Of a stretch of 64,000 nucleotides of DNA, positions 26,666 to 34,966 are shown piece by piece. This stretch comes from Pseudomonas baltica (GTDB lineage: Bacteria; Pseudomonadota; Gammaproteobacteria; Pseudomonadales; Pseudomonadaceae), in the NCBI RefSeq assembly GCF_031880315.1, contig NZ_CP134771.1, forward strand, positions 2,046,001-2,110,000. The letters run 5' to 3'. Within the stretch, counting starts at the first letter, position 1, and each line of letters opens with the position of its first letter. A model generated the notes under the pieces. It was not told the origin of the DNA. It did not search any database and was given only the letters and a program-made list of their open reading frames with translations. Position numbers and translations under genes: made by a program.

Positions 26666-26969
26666 GCAGGCGTTCACTGTCGACGAGCCAGTTTGTGATG
26701 ACGTAAAAGTCGTTGCCGCATAACGACTGGAGCAATACGAAACCCTGTCTCTCCTCAACGGCTTTGACCTCAGGGGTGGCGACTGTCGTTCCATCGGCAA
26801 TCAGTCCTGCACGATCCAAAAACACGCTGGCAGCATACCGAGTACCTACTCGCGCAGCTTGGGTGAGATAGGCATCGATAAGCACGTCCCATTGGACTTG
26901 CTGCGCCTCCAAAACCTCTGCAGGGATTGCTACTGCTTCGAACGCAGGACACCTTTCAACTCTTGACAC
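26652..26969 (-). CDS. Hypothetical protein, paralogue of previous gene
   Basis: 105 aa, MSRVERCPAFEAVAIPAEVLEAQQVQWDVLIDAYLTQAARVG.... C-terminal half aligns by eye with the 104-aa protein encoded downstream. It follows the phosphoesterase gene by a single base, so it is in its operon. Confidence 0.55.
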   Translation of the reverse strand: MSRVERCPAFEAVAIPAEVLEAQQVQWDVLIDAYLTQAARVGTRYAASVFLDRAGLIADGTTVATPEVKAVEERQGFVLLQSLCGNDFYVITNWLVDSERLHVCS

Positions 26970-26970
26970 G

Positions 26971-27699
26971 TCAGATCTCCAAAATCATGCAAGCATCAAA
27001 TCCGGTCTGCTCCGAAGGGTATCCCTTGGGGTTTGATATCATCCGGCAGCCACCTATTTCGACGTCGATGGCATGGTGTGTGTGTCCAAAGATCCAGACA
27101 TCAGCCTGCATCACCAGTGAGGGCCAATTGTTGCAGTAAGCAGCTGTGAGGTGCCCTGCGTGTTCATGACCGCCCACCTCAACCAGCGGCGAGTGGTGGG
27201 TGATCACGACCGTGCGACCGGTAAACGGCTTTGCCAACTCGATGGCAAGCCAGTCCTTGGCCAGGCGACTGCGGGCAGCGACATCATCTGTGCGCAGCCG
27301 GCGGTAATTCGTTCCTGCTCGGATGACTTTGAAATCATTCATTGAGTCCCTTGCGAGCGCACTAGCAGCTGTCGCGTCACCCGTGGCAGCGAAGTCTGTC
27401 CATCCTGTGCAACCAAGGAAACGAACGCCATCTTGGATGAATACGTCCTGTTCCATCACATGGACATGACTCGCTGCCAACTGCTTGGACTTTTCCAGAG
27501 CCCGGTCAAAATGGCCGCTATAGAATTCGTGATTGCCCAAGACGTACAAGACATTGGCCGCGAAGGCTTCATTCGCCCATTTCACGCCGCGCTCTTTGGT
27601 ATGGATGTCGCCTGCCAATACAACAAGATCAGCATCCCGTAAGGTCGGCTCGAAACTCTCAAATTCGAGATGCAGATCGGACAAGACGCACACCTTCAT
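26971..27699 (-). CDS. Metallophosphoesterase
   Basis: 242 aa. Calcineurin-like motifs: SDLHLE (D8, H10), LAGDIH (29-33), LGNHEFY, VITHHSPL and FGHTHHAID. These give a complete two-metal site, so it should be an active phosphatase or nuclease. First gene of the minus-strand cluster that runs down to 24114 and probably co-transcribed with the two paralogous small proteins. Substrate unknown. Confidence 0.88.
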   Translation of the reverse strand: MKVCVLSDLHLEFESFEPTLRDADLVVLAGDIHTKERGVKWANEAFAANVLYVLGNHEFYSGHFDRALEKSKQLAASHVHVMEQDVFIQDGVRFLGCTGWTDFAATGDATAASALARDSMNDFKVIRAGTNYRRLRTDDVAARSRLAKDWLAIELAKPFTGRTVVITHHSPLVEVGGHEHAGHLTAAYCNNWPSLVMQADVWIFGHTHHAIDVEIGGCRMISNPKGYPSEQTGFDACMILEI

Positions 27700-27824
27700 G
27701 AACCAACCTCATTTTCTCGATTTAGCGGTAAATTGAAACTTCCACGCCCGTAAATGCGAGGCCTGGCCCGGTCATCCGGCTGAAATGAGATCGAGGGATG
27801 AACCTCCAGCGGACACATCTTAGC

Positions 27825-27840
27825 CTATTATGAATAATAG
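27825..27840. promoter_or_regulatory. Palindromic operator upstream of an HTH gene
   Basis: Perfect 16-bp palindrome CTATTATGAATAATAG, 62 bp before the regulator start and 125 bp before the divergent phosphoesterase start. Size and position fit an XRE-type operator; TATTAT also resembles a -10 box, so binding could block a promoter. Confidence 0.55.
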
Positions 27841-27902
27841 TGTCAGCATACCCTGTTTATTGGTCGATACGGCTGTGGCTCTATTCTCGCTTTTGGACGC
27901 CT

Positions 27903-28382
27903 ATGTCACTCAAGAACGAGATAGCGGCAACGCTCCGAGCCGTTCGCCAGCAGAAGCAGGTCAGCTATGAGAATCTAGGTGGTGGCTCAATGCGCACGAC
28001 GATTGGCTATCTTGAGCGAGCAGAAGCCGGCGTTACCCTTGATAAGCTGGCGGACATTGCGCGCGCCTTGGATTTCAATTTGGTCACGCTGATCGCACTT
28101 TGCGTCGCCAGCCAGGAGAGACTGCAGGCGGAAACCATTCTCCAAGACGCGACACTCGAACTGCAGAGCTTTCTAGCAGCAGGCGGGGCCGAGCTCATTC
28201 AAAGCCAGTTTGAAGGTGGGAAACTAATCCAACGCGTTGCAGGCAAGCCGCTCAAATCCCAAAACCGTGACGCCGTCCTGGCACTCAAGGCCCAGGGTAA
28301 GACGCCCGCAGAGGTTGTCAAAAATCTGGGCCTGTCCCGTACAACCGTAAACCGATACTGGCAAGCAACCAGCACCGAATAA
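27903..28382 (+). CDS. XRE-family regulator with second HTH
   Basis: 159 aa from ATG 27903. N-terminal HTH_3-like domain (LKNEIAATLRAVRQQKQVSYENLGG...TIGYLERAEAGVTLDKLADIARAL), a helical linker, and a C-terminal HTH of resolvase/Hin type (VLALKAQGKTPAEVVKNLGLSRTTVNRYWQA). Two DNA-binding domains in one small protein are unusual. Divergent from the phosphoesterase cluster, which it may control through the palindrome at 27825-27840. Confidence 0.78.
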   Translation: MSLKNEIAATLRAVRQQKQVSYENLGGGSMRTTIGYLERAEAGVTLDKLADIARALDFNLVTLIALCVASQERLQAETILQDATLELQSFLAAGGAELIQSQFEGGKLIQRVAGKPLKSQNRDAVLALKAQGKTPAEVVKNLGLSRTTVNRYWQATSTE

Positions 28383-28843
28383 CACATTCGCTATGACAGT
28401 GAGAGTAGAGCGGTAGGGGTGAGCCAAACATGGTCTATCGAAAAAGGTTAATCATTGGGGCTGCTCTCAACACCCGTAGCGCAGACAGCAGTCCTTGCAG
28501 GCACATGGAAGTCACCCAAGCTTCTCCTTTCAAGAGACGCACTTGAGCCTGCACAGCGGGGGCACCATGCGCTGAGCGGAAGGTGCAATACTTGATACTG
28601 CGCGATTTTTGTGTAATTGCATTGATTTCACCATCCGTTTGCATTCGACGTGGCGAGGCGCTTGCATTGGACTGACCAGCACGCCGGTGTTTTTGATCGG
28701 CGGAATCGACCAGGAATGATCATTGAGCTACTACAAAGATCTAGGTCGATTCACTAAAATGCAACGGTCGTGGGAGGATTTGGGTTGTTCCATGACTACG
28801 AAGCCCATCGTTGAAAAGCTTTTAAACTGCGCTGGAGATATGG
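28383..28843. other. Segment without a confident gene
   Basis: 460 bp. A minus-strand 69-codon frame (28435-28644) and a plus-strand 36-codon frame starting at about 28760 exist but have no support. The region before 28844 should hold the promoter for the two-gene unit 28844-30594. Confidence 0.3.
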
Positions 28844-29698
28844 ATGTCATTCAACGTAATTGGAACCGGAAGTAAAAGCATTGATGCTGTTGTCAAGGCT
28901 GTTAAACTTGTTCAGACCGCTGGTTATTTAAAGGAACCCGGGCAATGTGCCGGGCGGATCCTCTATGACAACAACGATCTGTTCCTGCGGCGAGCGATGC
29001 ACGGAGACGTGGCATTGATTACTTCAGTTTTCACGATAGCCCGATCAAAATCTGAAAAGGCCGGACTAAAAAAGTACATCGAACTGTTCTATCCGGTGTT
29101 AATCAATTCCGACGGAATAGCAAAACTGCGGCGCACACCACAAGTGGACATAGAGTCTATAGCGACTGTACTAATTGATTACGATCTATTCAAACGCTTC
29201 GGCGGCCTAAACTCCGAAATTACAATTGAACAATTGCATCAAATCAAGCGTGAAGTTTCAACTATTGCGCACGATTGGCGCCGATACCTCATTAGCTTTG
29301 TCAGATGGCCAACGACCGATGCCCCTCCCTCTCTCGCATCTCTGCTTGACTCGGGCTGGGTTAGAGCAGGAATGCTAAGCCACTATGGTTACCACGTGGG
29401 GCAGGACGGTCAGCCAGCGGCAAATCGCCTTAAAACATTAGCCAAGATTTTTAACGCCGAGTTGAATATTGATCTCTTTGAAAAGCGGTATATTGGCGAG
29501 TGGTCAACCCCTTCCAGCTTAGGGCGGCTCATGAAGATGGCGAGAACGATTGCTGCGCTATGCCGCAATGCAAAACGATCACCTCACAATTTCATTCAAG
29601 CGATCAATGATTGGGAGCGGGACTTAGAGTATTTGCGTCGAACCTACTATCACACTTTTTTAAATCTTGAGGCGCTGAGCTGGCCAGAAACTAACTGA
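28844..29698 (+). CDS. Hypothetical protein, first of a two-gene unit
   Basis: 284 aa, MSFNVIGTGSKSIDAVVKAVKLVQTAGYLKEPGQCAGRILYDNN.... Helical, basic, lower GC than its surroundings. No catalytic motif recognised. It is followed 47 bp later by 29746-30594, probably in one operon, within a stretch of defence-type genes. Confidence 0.6.
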   Translation: MSFNVIGTGSKSIDAVVKAVKLVQTAGYLKEPGQCAGRILYDNNDLFLRRAMHGDVALITSVFTIARSKSEKAGLKKYIELFYPVLINSDGIAKLRRTPQVDIESIATVLIDYDLFKRFGGLNSEITIEQLHQIKREVSTIAHDWRRYLISFVRWPTTDAPPSLASLLDSGWVRAGMLSHYGYHVGQDGQPAANRLKTLAKIFNAELNIDLFEKRYIGEWSTPSSLGRLMKMARTIAALCRNAKRSPHNFIQAINDWERDLEYLRRTYYHTFLNLEALSWPETN

Positions 29699-29745
29699 CA
29701 CGCTTGCTGACAAGCCCATTACCAGATTCAAAATGAGGGAAGAAC

Positions 29746-30594
29746 TTGAACGTTTTTAGCATTTTGGAAAAGCCGAGAGTGCCAATCGCGCTAACTGAGA
29801 GTAATTACAACAAGAAGACGAGCCGTACCAAGCCCTATGTTTGGAACAATGGGCAGGAGGTCAAGTCTTACGCTCTCTGCCCAGCCTGCGTAAATCCCGT
29901 CCTTCTTGTGAATCGTCATGTCGCAAAGACCGATGCCAAGATTCTCTACGCCAAGCATGCAGGCCGCTCCATCCCTGGCTTAGCCGACCACGATCAACAA
30001 ACCTACGAAAGTTGCCCATTCCACAACCCGGAACGCTTTGACAGCAAAACTCGCCGAACCAACGAGGTGCGCAACGACGAAATCCGAGACGCCCTAATCA
30101 ACCATATTCACTTGGTGGTCAAGATCTTGGAAACGGCCACAGGCATTGCATACAGCGATGGTCTAGTGGAGGCTATGCTGAGAGACTTCGGCGCAAACCA
30201 GGGACATCAGTACAAAGCGATCAATCTTTATAACCTACCGTTCGGCTTTGCCTACATGACGGAAGCTCAGGACATGTACGGATTGAAGGTGGATAACTAT
30301 CTTGCCGAGCAGATCACTGAGAACTCAGTCGGATTCGAGGTCGGGCAGTATCGTAAAGTGGTGCGCAAGAAAGATACGAAGGGCACAAGTCTGCGCTTCT
30401 ACTTCAATAACCATCGACTGGGGGAGTCGTTTGTAGGGGATGACTCAATCGATCTCGTCGTTGCAGAAATACATAACGCCACTCACACGTCGACGATCGT
30501 TTGCTCGAAGGCCATCGAGTTCAACAGCGAATATTTCTTCAACACGTATATGCGACGTGAGCGGTTACGCCTGCTCGCGCTGCAATACCTGTAA
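29746..30594 (+). CDS. Hypothetical protein with possible zinc site
   Basis: 282 aa from a TTG start at 29746, supported by GAGGGAAG 3-11 bp upstream. CPAC around residue 45 followed by H54 and CPFH around residue 90 could bind zinc. The central part (RNDEIRDALINHIHLVVKILETATGIAYSDGLVEAMLRDFGANQGHQY) is predicted to be helical. No family recognised. Second gene of a two-gene unit. Confidence 0.6.
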   Translation: MNVFSILEKPRVPIALTESNYNKKTSRTKPYVWNNGQEVKSYALCPACVNPVLLVNRHVAKTDAKILYAKHAGRSIPGLADHDQQTYESCPFHNPERFDSKTRRTNEVRNDEIRDALINHIHLVVKILETATGIAYSDGLVEAMLRDFGANQGHQYKAINLYNLPFGFAYMTEAQDMYGLKVDNYLAEQITENSVGFEVGQYRKVVRKKDTKGTSLRFYFNNHRLGESFVGDDSIDLVVAEIHNATHTSTIVCSKAIEFNSEYFFNTYMRRERLRLLALQYL

Positions 30595-30709
30595 GGTGAT
30601 GTCGAGTAGGTAGATTCCCACCTACCGGGCAAGCCGATGGCCAGCTGCAGCCTTGATGGTAGGTGAAGGCCAGTCCAGCCCGCCGAGTGGGTATGGCAGT
30701 TCTCTCTCA

Positions 30710-30733
30710 AACACCCGCCACATGACGGGTGTT
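30710..30733. terminator. Bidirectional hairpin between convergent genes
   Basis: Perfect 8-bp stem AACACCCG/CGGGTGTT with an 8-nt loop, located between the convergent genes ending at 30594 and 30760. No long T-tract on either side. Confidence 0.45.
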
Positions 30734-30759
30734 GTGGTGGGCAGCCCAGAGTCAGAGAA

Positions 30760-31851
30760 TCACGCAGTCAAGAACTCTTTGAGCAGCGCAGCGCAGCGGA
30801 ATGGCGAGTCAACGATGTCCGTACCTGCCACCCTGTATGAGCGTATCCCAACCGCTGCCAGCTTTTCGTCTACGGCTTTGTCTTTTGCTACCTGGGCAGG
30901 AGTTGTGTGATGAGCTTTGGAGTCACAAAATACTGCGACCCCCTCCTTTTCAAAGAAGAAATCTGCTTCAGTGATTGTCTGCGCCAGTTTCTTCGTGCGA
31001 ACACCACCCTCCCACATCGACTGCAAAGATGGGAAAATCGTTCCATCGGGATAGATATGCATCTGGATTTTTGGGTGCAAACCAATTTGACTCATGGCCT
31101 GCAAAAGGAAAAGCTCAATGGGGGAATCGCACCCCCAAATCTTAAAGGGTTCTGAATCAGTAAATTTCTTGAAATAGTTCTTGCACCTGTACTTTTGGTA
31201 GTCTCCAAGAACTCCTTTGGTCTCGCCCAGCAACTCAGTGCACAGACCAGGATCTGTTGCATCTCTCGGAACATGTTTGGAGGCAACAAAATAGGTATTG
31301 TAAACGAAGCCGATAACATCTGAGCATATGGTTTCGTTGACAGGGACTGCCCCAATAGCATACAGGCCAAAAGCATCCGAGAATGGATTAAACCCCATGT
31401 AGTGTGGCCTGCCGTCCAAAACCTTCTCTAAATCAAAATTTTCGATCCAGTCAATGCCCACTGTCTGTGGCGAACCATTTTTCATAGCTGGACGCAGGGA
31501 AACATGGTAAGGCAGTGCGAATAGCTTACCATCACGTCTTTCGAATGAGTGACAGCAGACGACCACATTAACCATCTGGAATGTGTCACCACGCTTTCTG
31601 TAATAGTCAATGGCCTCTTTCGATGGGTTTACACCGACAACTGGTGCCCCTTCGAAGAACCGCTTCGACAGGTCGAAAATAGCCGTTTCAAGGGGCTGAA
31701 CTCCGTCCAAGTCAAAGATATCATTCGCCAAAAATTTCCCAGCAGCGCTGGCCAAATCAATTTGAAAAGACTCATCAGGCAAATGATTGTAGTTGGGCAG
31801 CGTCCACAATTCTTTTGGCCGATTCTCAATATCACCTTGGATGTTAGGCAC
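30760..31851 (-). CDS. Predicted DUF559/Vsr-like endonuclease with large N-terminal domain
   Basis: 363 aa. The C-terminal 120 residues look like a PD-(D/E)XK nuclease of the DUF559/Vsr type: CDSPIELFLLQAM, FPSLQS, EADFFFEKEGVAVFCDSKAHH, then KDKAVDEKLAAVGIRSYRVAG. The first 240 residues are unrecognised and may be a sensor. Single-gene transcription unit, convergent with 29746-30594. A likely stand-alone defence or DNA-repair nuclease, inferred from domain and context. Confidence 0.7.
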   Translation of the reverse strand: MPNIQGDIENRPKELWTLPNYNHLPDESFQIDLASAAGKFLANDIFDLDGVQPLETAIFDLSKRFFEGAPVVGVNPSKEAIDYYRKRGDTFQMVNVVVCCHSFERRDGKLFALPYHVSLRPAMKNGSPQTVGIDWIENFDLEKVLDGRPHYMGFNPFSDAFGLYAIGAVPVNETICSDVIGFVYNTYFVASKHVPRDATDPGLCTELLGETKGVLGDYQKYRCKNYFKKFTDSEPFKIWGCDSPIELFLLQAMSQIGLHPKIQMHIYPDGTIFPSLQSMWEGGVRTKKLAQTITEADFFFEKEGVAVFCDSKAHHTTPAQVAKDKAVDEKLAAVGIRSYRVAGTDIVDSPFRCAALLKEFLTA

Positions 31852-32096
31852 GTGAGCTCCGAATTATAATAACCAAGCTAGCCGAGTATCATGAGCATGA
31901 AGGCTCGCGACTTATACATAGCCAGAAACATTAAACCCAATCGAAATAGAAATATACAACACCTTTACACACTATCCACAACCAGCGCCACCTGATATAT
32001 TTGAAAGTTTTTGGTTGACCCCTTCAGGTGATAGCGCTTGGCATAGATACAAAAATCATAAAAGCGGGGCGAATTTGCATCACCCCTACTAACTCG

Positions 32097-33224
32097 TTAT
32101 TTCAGTGCAATCAGAATATCAAGGTCTTCAGATATCACTTTGAGCTTATTATAATCATCTGCACCTTTCTCCGACCTAGCCAATGCTTTAGCGGTGCATC
32201 TACGGCCTGTTTCGAGCAAATCGGCAATGTAGACGTTATTCCGTAGTTTTTGCACACCTGTTGGACTACTAAATATTTCCATCAACTGAGCATAAAGGGG
32301 TTCTAGGTAGCCGAAATGTTCAGTTTCGATTCCACAGAGATCAAAATAAATTCGCTCCAACATTTCCAAGCCGGGCAAAGGCTTCAAAACCTTAACAATC
32401 TCTGGATATTCTTCTCGCCCCAAAAAATATTTCATCAGAGAGTCATTTGCAGATCGCCCCATCGGAAAAATCAGCCTCTCCGCTTTATCATTCCCGGTGT
32501 AAAACATGAACGAATCGTAAATAGCTGTGGCAACCATAACAAATTCGTCAGCTCCATAGATATTTAATGGCGTTCTTTGCCCTTTAAATTCAAGATCTCC
32601 CTCTGCGACCTCGTTTACCATACGAAGATCTAAGGCTTCACTCAGGTTGATGAGCTTTCCCACAAGCCACCTACCATCATCCTTGCCGCTAGGGCTTTTT
32701 GCATAGTTTCTTAACACGGACAAATGAAGATTCAATGCACCGAGATAATTTTGGGAGCCTGGATCTGTCACAACCTCAGCTTTAAACTCCAAATTGGTCG
32801 GAGTATTTTTCGGGAAGACTTTGTTATACAGAGCGTCTCTATTTTCAAATACAAATGTATTACCGAACATCGATTGCAGCTCATTTAATCGTTCCATGAA
32901 GAAGCGTCGATGATTGACATATTGCTCAAAATTCATCGCCGCAAGCTGCGCGTTAGTGACCCTTTGCTGCTCAATATTTGTCTTCTGGATCTGCTTGTTC
33001 TGATGAGCTAGGAAGAGAAGCGTGGCCACAGTAGCTCCCGTAGAGGCCACCATGAAGAAGCCACTCAACAACGACCCGAAGCTTGACCAAGCTGCGTGCT
33101 CATGTGAAATCGGCCCGAGGTTGATGCCATAGAGCGTAAACAGCACGATCCCGAAGCCGACCACACCAACCCCAATCGTCAACCAGGCACCCCAGATCCA
33201 CCACCTGCCTTCGCTCTTGGCCAC
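32097..33224 (-). CDS. Hypothetical membrane protein with two N-terminal TM helices
   Basis: 375 aa. TM helices at about 9-33 (IWGAWLTIGVGVVGFGIVLFTLYGI) and 45-73 (AWSSFGSLLSGFFMVASTGATVATLLFLA), followed by a coiled coil (QNKQIQKTNIEQQRVTNAQLAAM) and a 280-aa cytoplasmic domain. AT-rich compared with its neighbours. This topology (2TM plus cytoplasmic sensor) occurs in membrane-depolarising defence effectors, but I recognise no family. Confidence 0.65.
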   Translation of the reverse strand: MAKSEGRWWIWGAWLTIGVGVVGFGIVLFTLYGINLGPISHEHAAWSSFGSLLSGFFMVASTGATVATLLFLAHQNKQIQKTNIEQQRVTNAQLAAMNFEQYVNHRRFFMERLNELQSMFGNTFVFENRDALYNKVFPKNTPTNLEFKAEVVTDPGSQNYLGALNLHLSVLRNYAKSPSGKDDGRWLVGKLINLSEALDLRMVNEVAEGDLEFKGQRTPLNIYGADEFVMVATAIYDSFMFYTGNDKAERLIFPMGRSANDSLMKYFLGREEYPEIVKVLKPLPGLEMLERIYFDLCGIETEHFGYLEPLYAQLMEIFSSPTGVQKLRNNVYIADLLETGRRCTAKALARSEKGADDYNKLKVISEDLDILIALK

Positions 33225-33591
33225 TGCTCTAACTCCATGTTTTGATTAGTACTGGCAATCCTACCAGCGGCCTCCGGCCATCAGAACAAAAAGGTTGAGC
33301 GGACGTCATGCACCTGGCGCGGCATGCATGTGGACATGTGGCTAGGAAGCCGACACCTCAAAGCTTGTTAACCATTTTTTTGACGCGTTAACTGAGAAGG
33401 TTTACAGGTCAAAAAAATGGTTTACAACCCCAGGGACGTTAGGCGTACTCAGAATCAACTGAATGCAGGACAGGGCTGTGAAGCCCTACGTGATCGCGAA
33501 GGTACTACCATCCTCCGCAGATGCAGTTACGTGCGCGATCAAGGAAAGTTTCCAGAACGAGCCAGCCCTCCCCTAATCGCTCCCAGCCTGG
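33225..33591. other. Non-coding segment with a large inverted repeat
   Basis: About 370 bp with no confident gene. It contains an approximately 58-bp interrupted palindrome (33368-33425) described separately. Confidence 0.4.
33368..33434. repeat. Interrupted palindrome containing GGTTTACAGGTCA
   Basis: Left arm TTAACCATTTTTTTGACG... and right arm ...GGTCAAAAAAATGGTTTA are complementary over about 25 bases with a short spacer. Bases 33399-33434 match 26285-26320 in most positions (GGTTTACAGGTCAA, then GGTTT, then CCCC-GG). The repetition at two intergenic sites suggests a protein-binding or recombination site. Confidence 0.6.
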
Positions 33592-34278
33592 TTAGCGAAT
33601 CAAGAGGTTCGTCAGCAGTTGCAAGTGCTCATCATCATCCAGAGAAATCGCAACCGACCCCGATCGTGATAGCTCGATCTGCACAGGCGTTGAGTCGTAC
33701 GTGTAGACGATTTTGATCTTGTCGATAGGCGCCGCGCGCCCACCTGTGATCTCCAGCAATTTCGTCATCGCATTACCCGTAGAGGTAATATCCACTCGGT
33801 AGCTGCTTTCGATATCAAACGTCACAGCTCCGGACACGATGCGCTTGGCCATGACCCTTGTAAGCCGCTTGTCAGCCTTCAGTTGCTGGTAGACCCACGA
33901 AATGTCTGGCTTCACGACCTCCAGCGCGAATGTTGTCCCGGCTGCCGCCCGGATGAGCTCCACGAACGGCTTCAGATCCTTGGGCGGCGAACTCATGCAG
34001 ATTGAATAACGATCAACCCCCAGCGATTCGAAGACCATGTCAAAGCTGATGAACGTCGAGTAACTCGACTCGAACGTCTCACCTAGAGGATTCGTAAACG
34101 ACTGGGTGATATCCCGTTGCTCGTGATACCGAAAGGTTGCCTTGCCATCCAGGACTTCAAGAACCTCGACACCGATCCGACTCTCGTCGTTGAACGGCTG
34201 CTGTCGAAGGCCATGAACAAGGGTCTGAAATTCAATGCGAGCGGTCAGAACCCACAGTTTCAGCCGCTTTGACTTCAT
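33592..34278 (-). CDS. Third gene of an unrecognised three-gene module
   Basis: 228 aa, MKSKRLKLWVLTARIEFQTLVHGLRQQPFNDESRIGVEVLEVLDGKATFRY.... Beta-rich first half, no catalytic motif seen. Its ATG overlaps the stop of the interrupted upstream gene (ATGA at 34275-34278), so the three genes form one operon. With an IS now between its promoter and itself, expression is probably lost or reduced. Confidence 0.62.
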   Translation of the reverse strand: MKSKRLKLWVLTARIEFQTLVHGLRQQPFNDESRIGVEVLEVLDGKATFRYHEQRDITQSFTNPLGETFESSYSTFISFDMVFESLGVDRYSICMSSPPKDLKPFVELIRAAAGTTFALEVVKPDISWVYQQLKADKRLTRVMAKRIVSGAVTFDIESSYRVDITSTGNAMTKLLEITGGRAAPIDKIKIVYTYDSTPVQIELSRSGSVAISLDDDEHLQLLTNLLIR

Positions 34279-34463
34279 GCCAATAAACTCCTTTCGATAT
34301 CATCCAGTGTCTTCTGCGCTGCTTCCTCCAAGCGGATTTTGAGCTTCTGCTCAAACACCGGCTCGGCACGCACCAGATTCTTGGCGTATTCCCCCGGTGT
34401 CAGGGTAGTTGTCGTGTCCCCTGCTTTTTAAAAAAGCATTCCGGGGGCGGCAAGAGTATCGTC

Positions 34464-34964
34464 ATGCCTTTCTACTCAGAAGAACGCAAAGCTGCACTGC
34501 TGAAAATGATGTTGCCACCTTTGAGCCTATCGGCGTCGGAGGTTGCGCGCCGCGAAGGTTGCAGCGATATGTCTCTCCATAATTGGCGCAAGCAAGCTGC
34601 TTCCAAAGGAACGCAATTGTCCGACACCAAGCAACCCTCCGAGAGTTGGTCAGCTGAATCCAAGATGGCGATCATCATGGAAACAGCCGCCCTGTCGGAA
34701 CTGGAAATGGGTGAATACTGCCGACGTAAAGGCATTTACCCTGAGCAGATCACCGACTGGCGCAATGCGTTTATTGCCAGCAGCACGAAGCGGTCAACTG
34801 CTAAAAACGTGAGTTCCGGGCAGTCACGGGATGATAAGAATCGTATCCGTGAGCTTGAGCGCGAACTGCGCCGCAAGGATGCCGCATTGGCTGAGACAGC
34901 GGCATTGCTAGTGCTGCGAAAAAAGCTCAACGCCTACTGGGGAAGCGACGACGAGGGCACCTGA
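34464..34964 (+). CDS. IS3-family transposase OrfA
   Basis: 166 aa. HTH segments ERKAALLKMMLPPLSLSASEVARREGCSDMSLHNWRKQA and a second HTH, then a leucine-zipper-like coiled coil (RIRELERELRRKDAALAETAALLVL). A slippery A6G (34919-34925) near the end is the expected -1 frameshift site to produce the OrfAB transposase. Confidence 0.85.
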   Translation: MPFYSEERKAALLKMMLPPLSLSASEVARREGCSDMSLHNWRKQAASKGTQLSDTKQPSESWSAESKMAIIMETAALSELEMGEYCRRKGIYPEQITDWRNAFIASSTKRSTAKNVSSGQSRDDKNRIRELERELRRKDAALAETAALLVLRKKLNAYWGSDDEGT

Positions 34965-34966
34965 CC

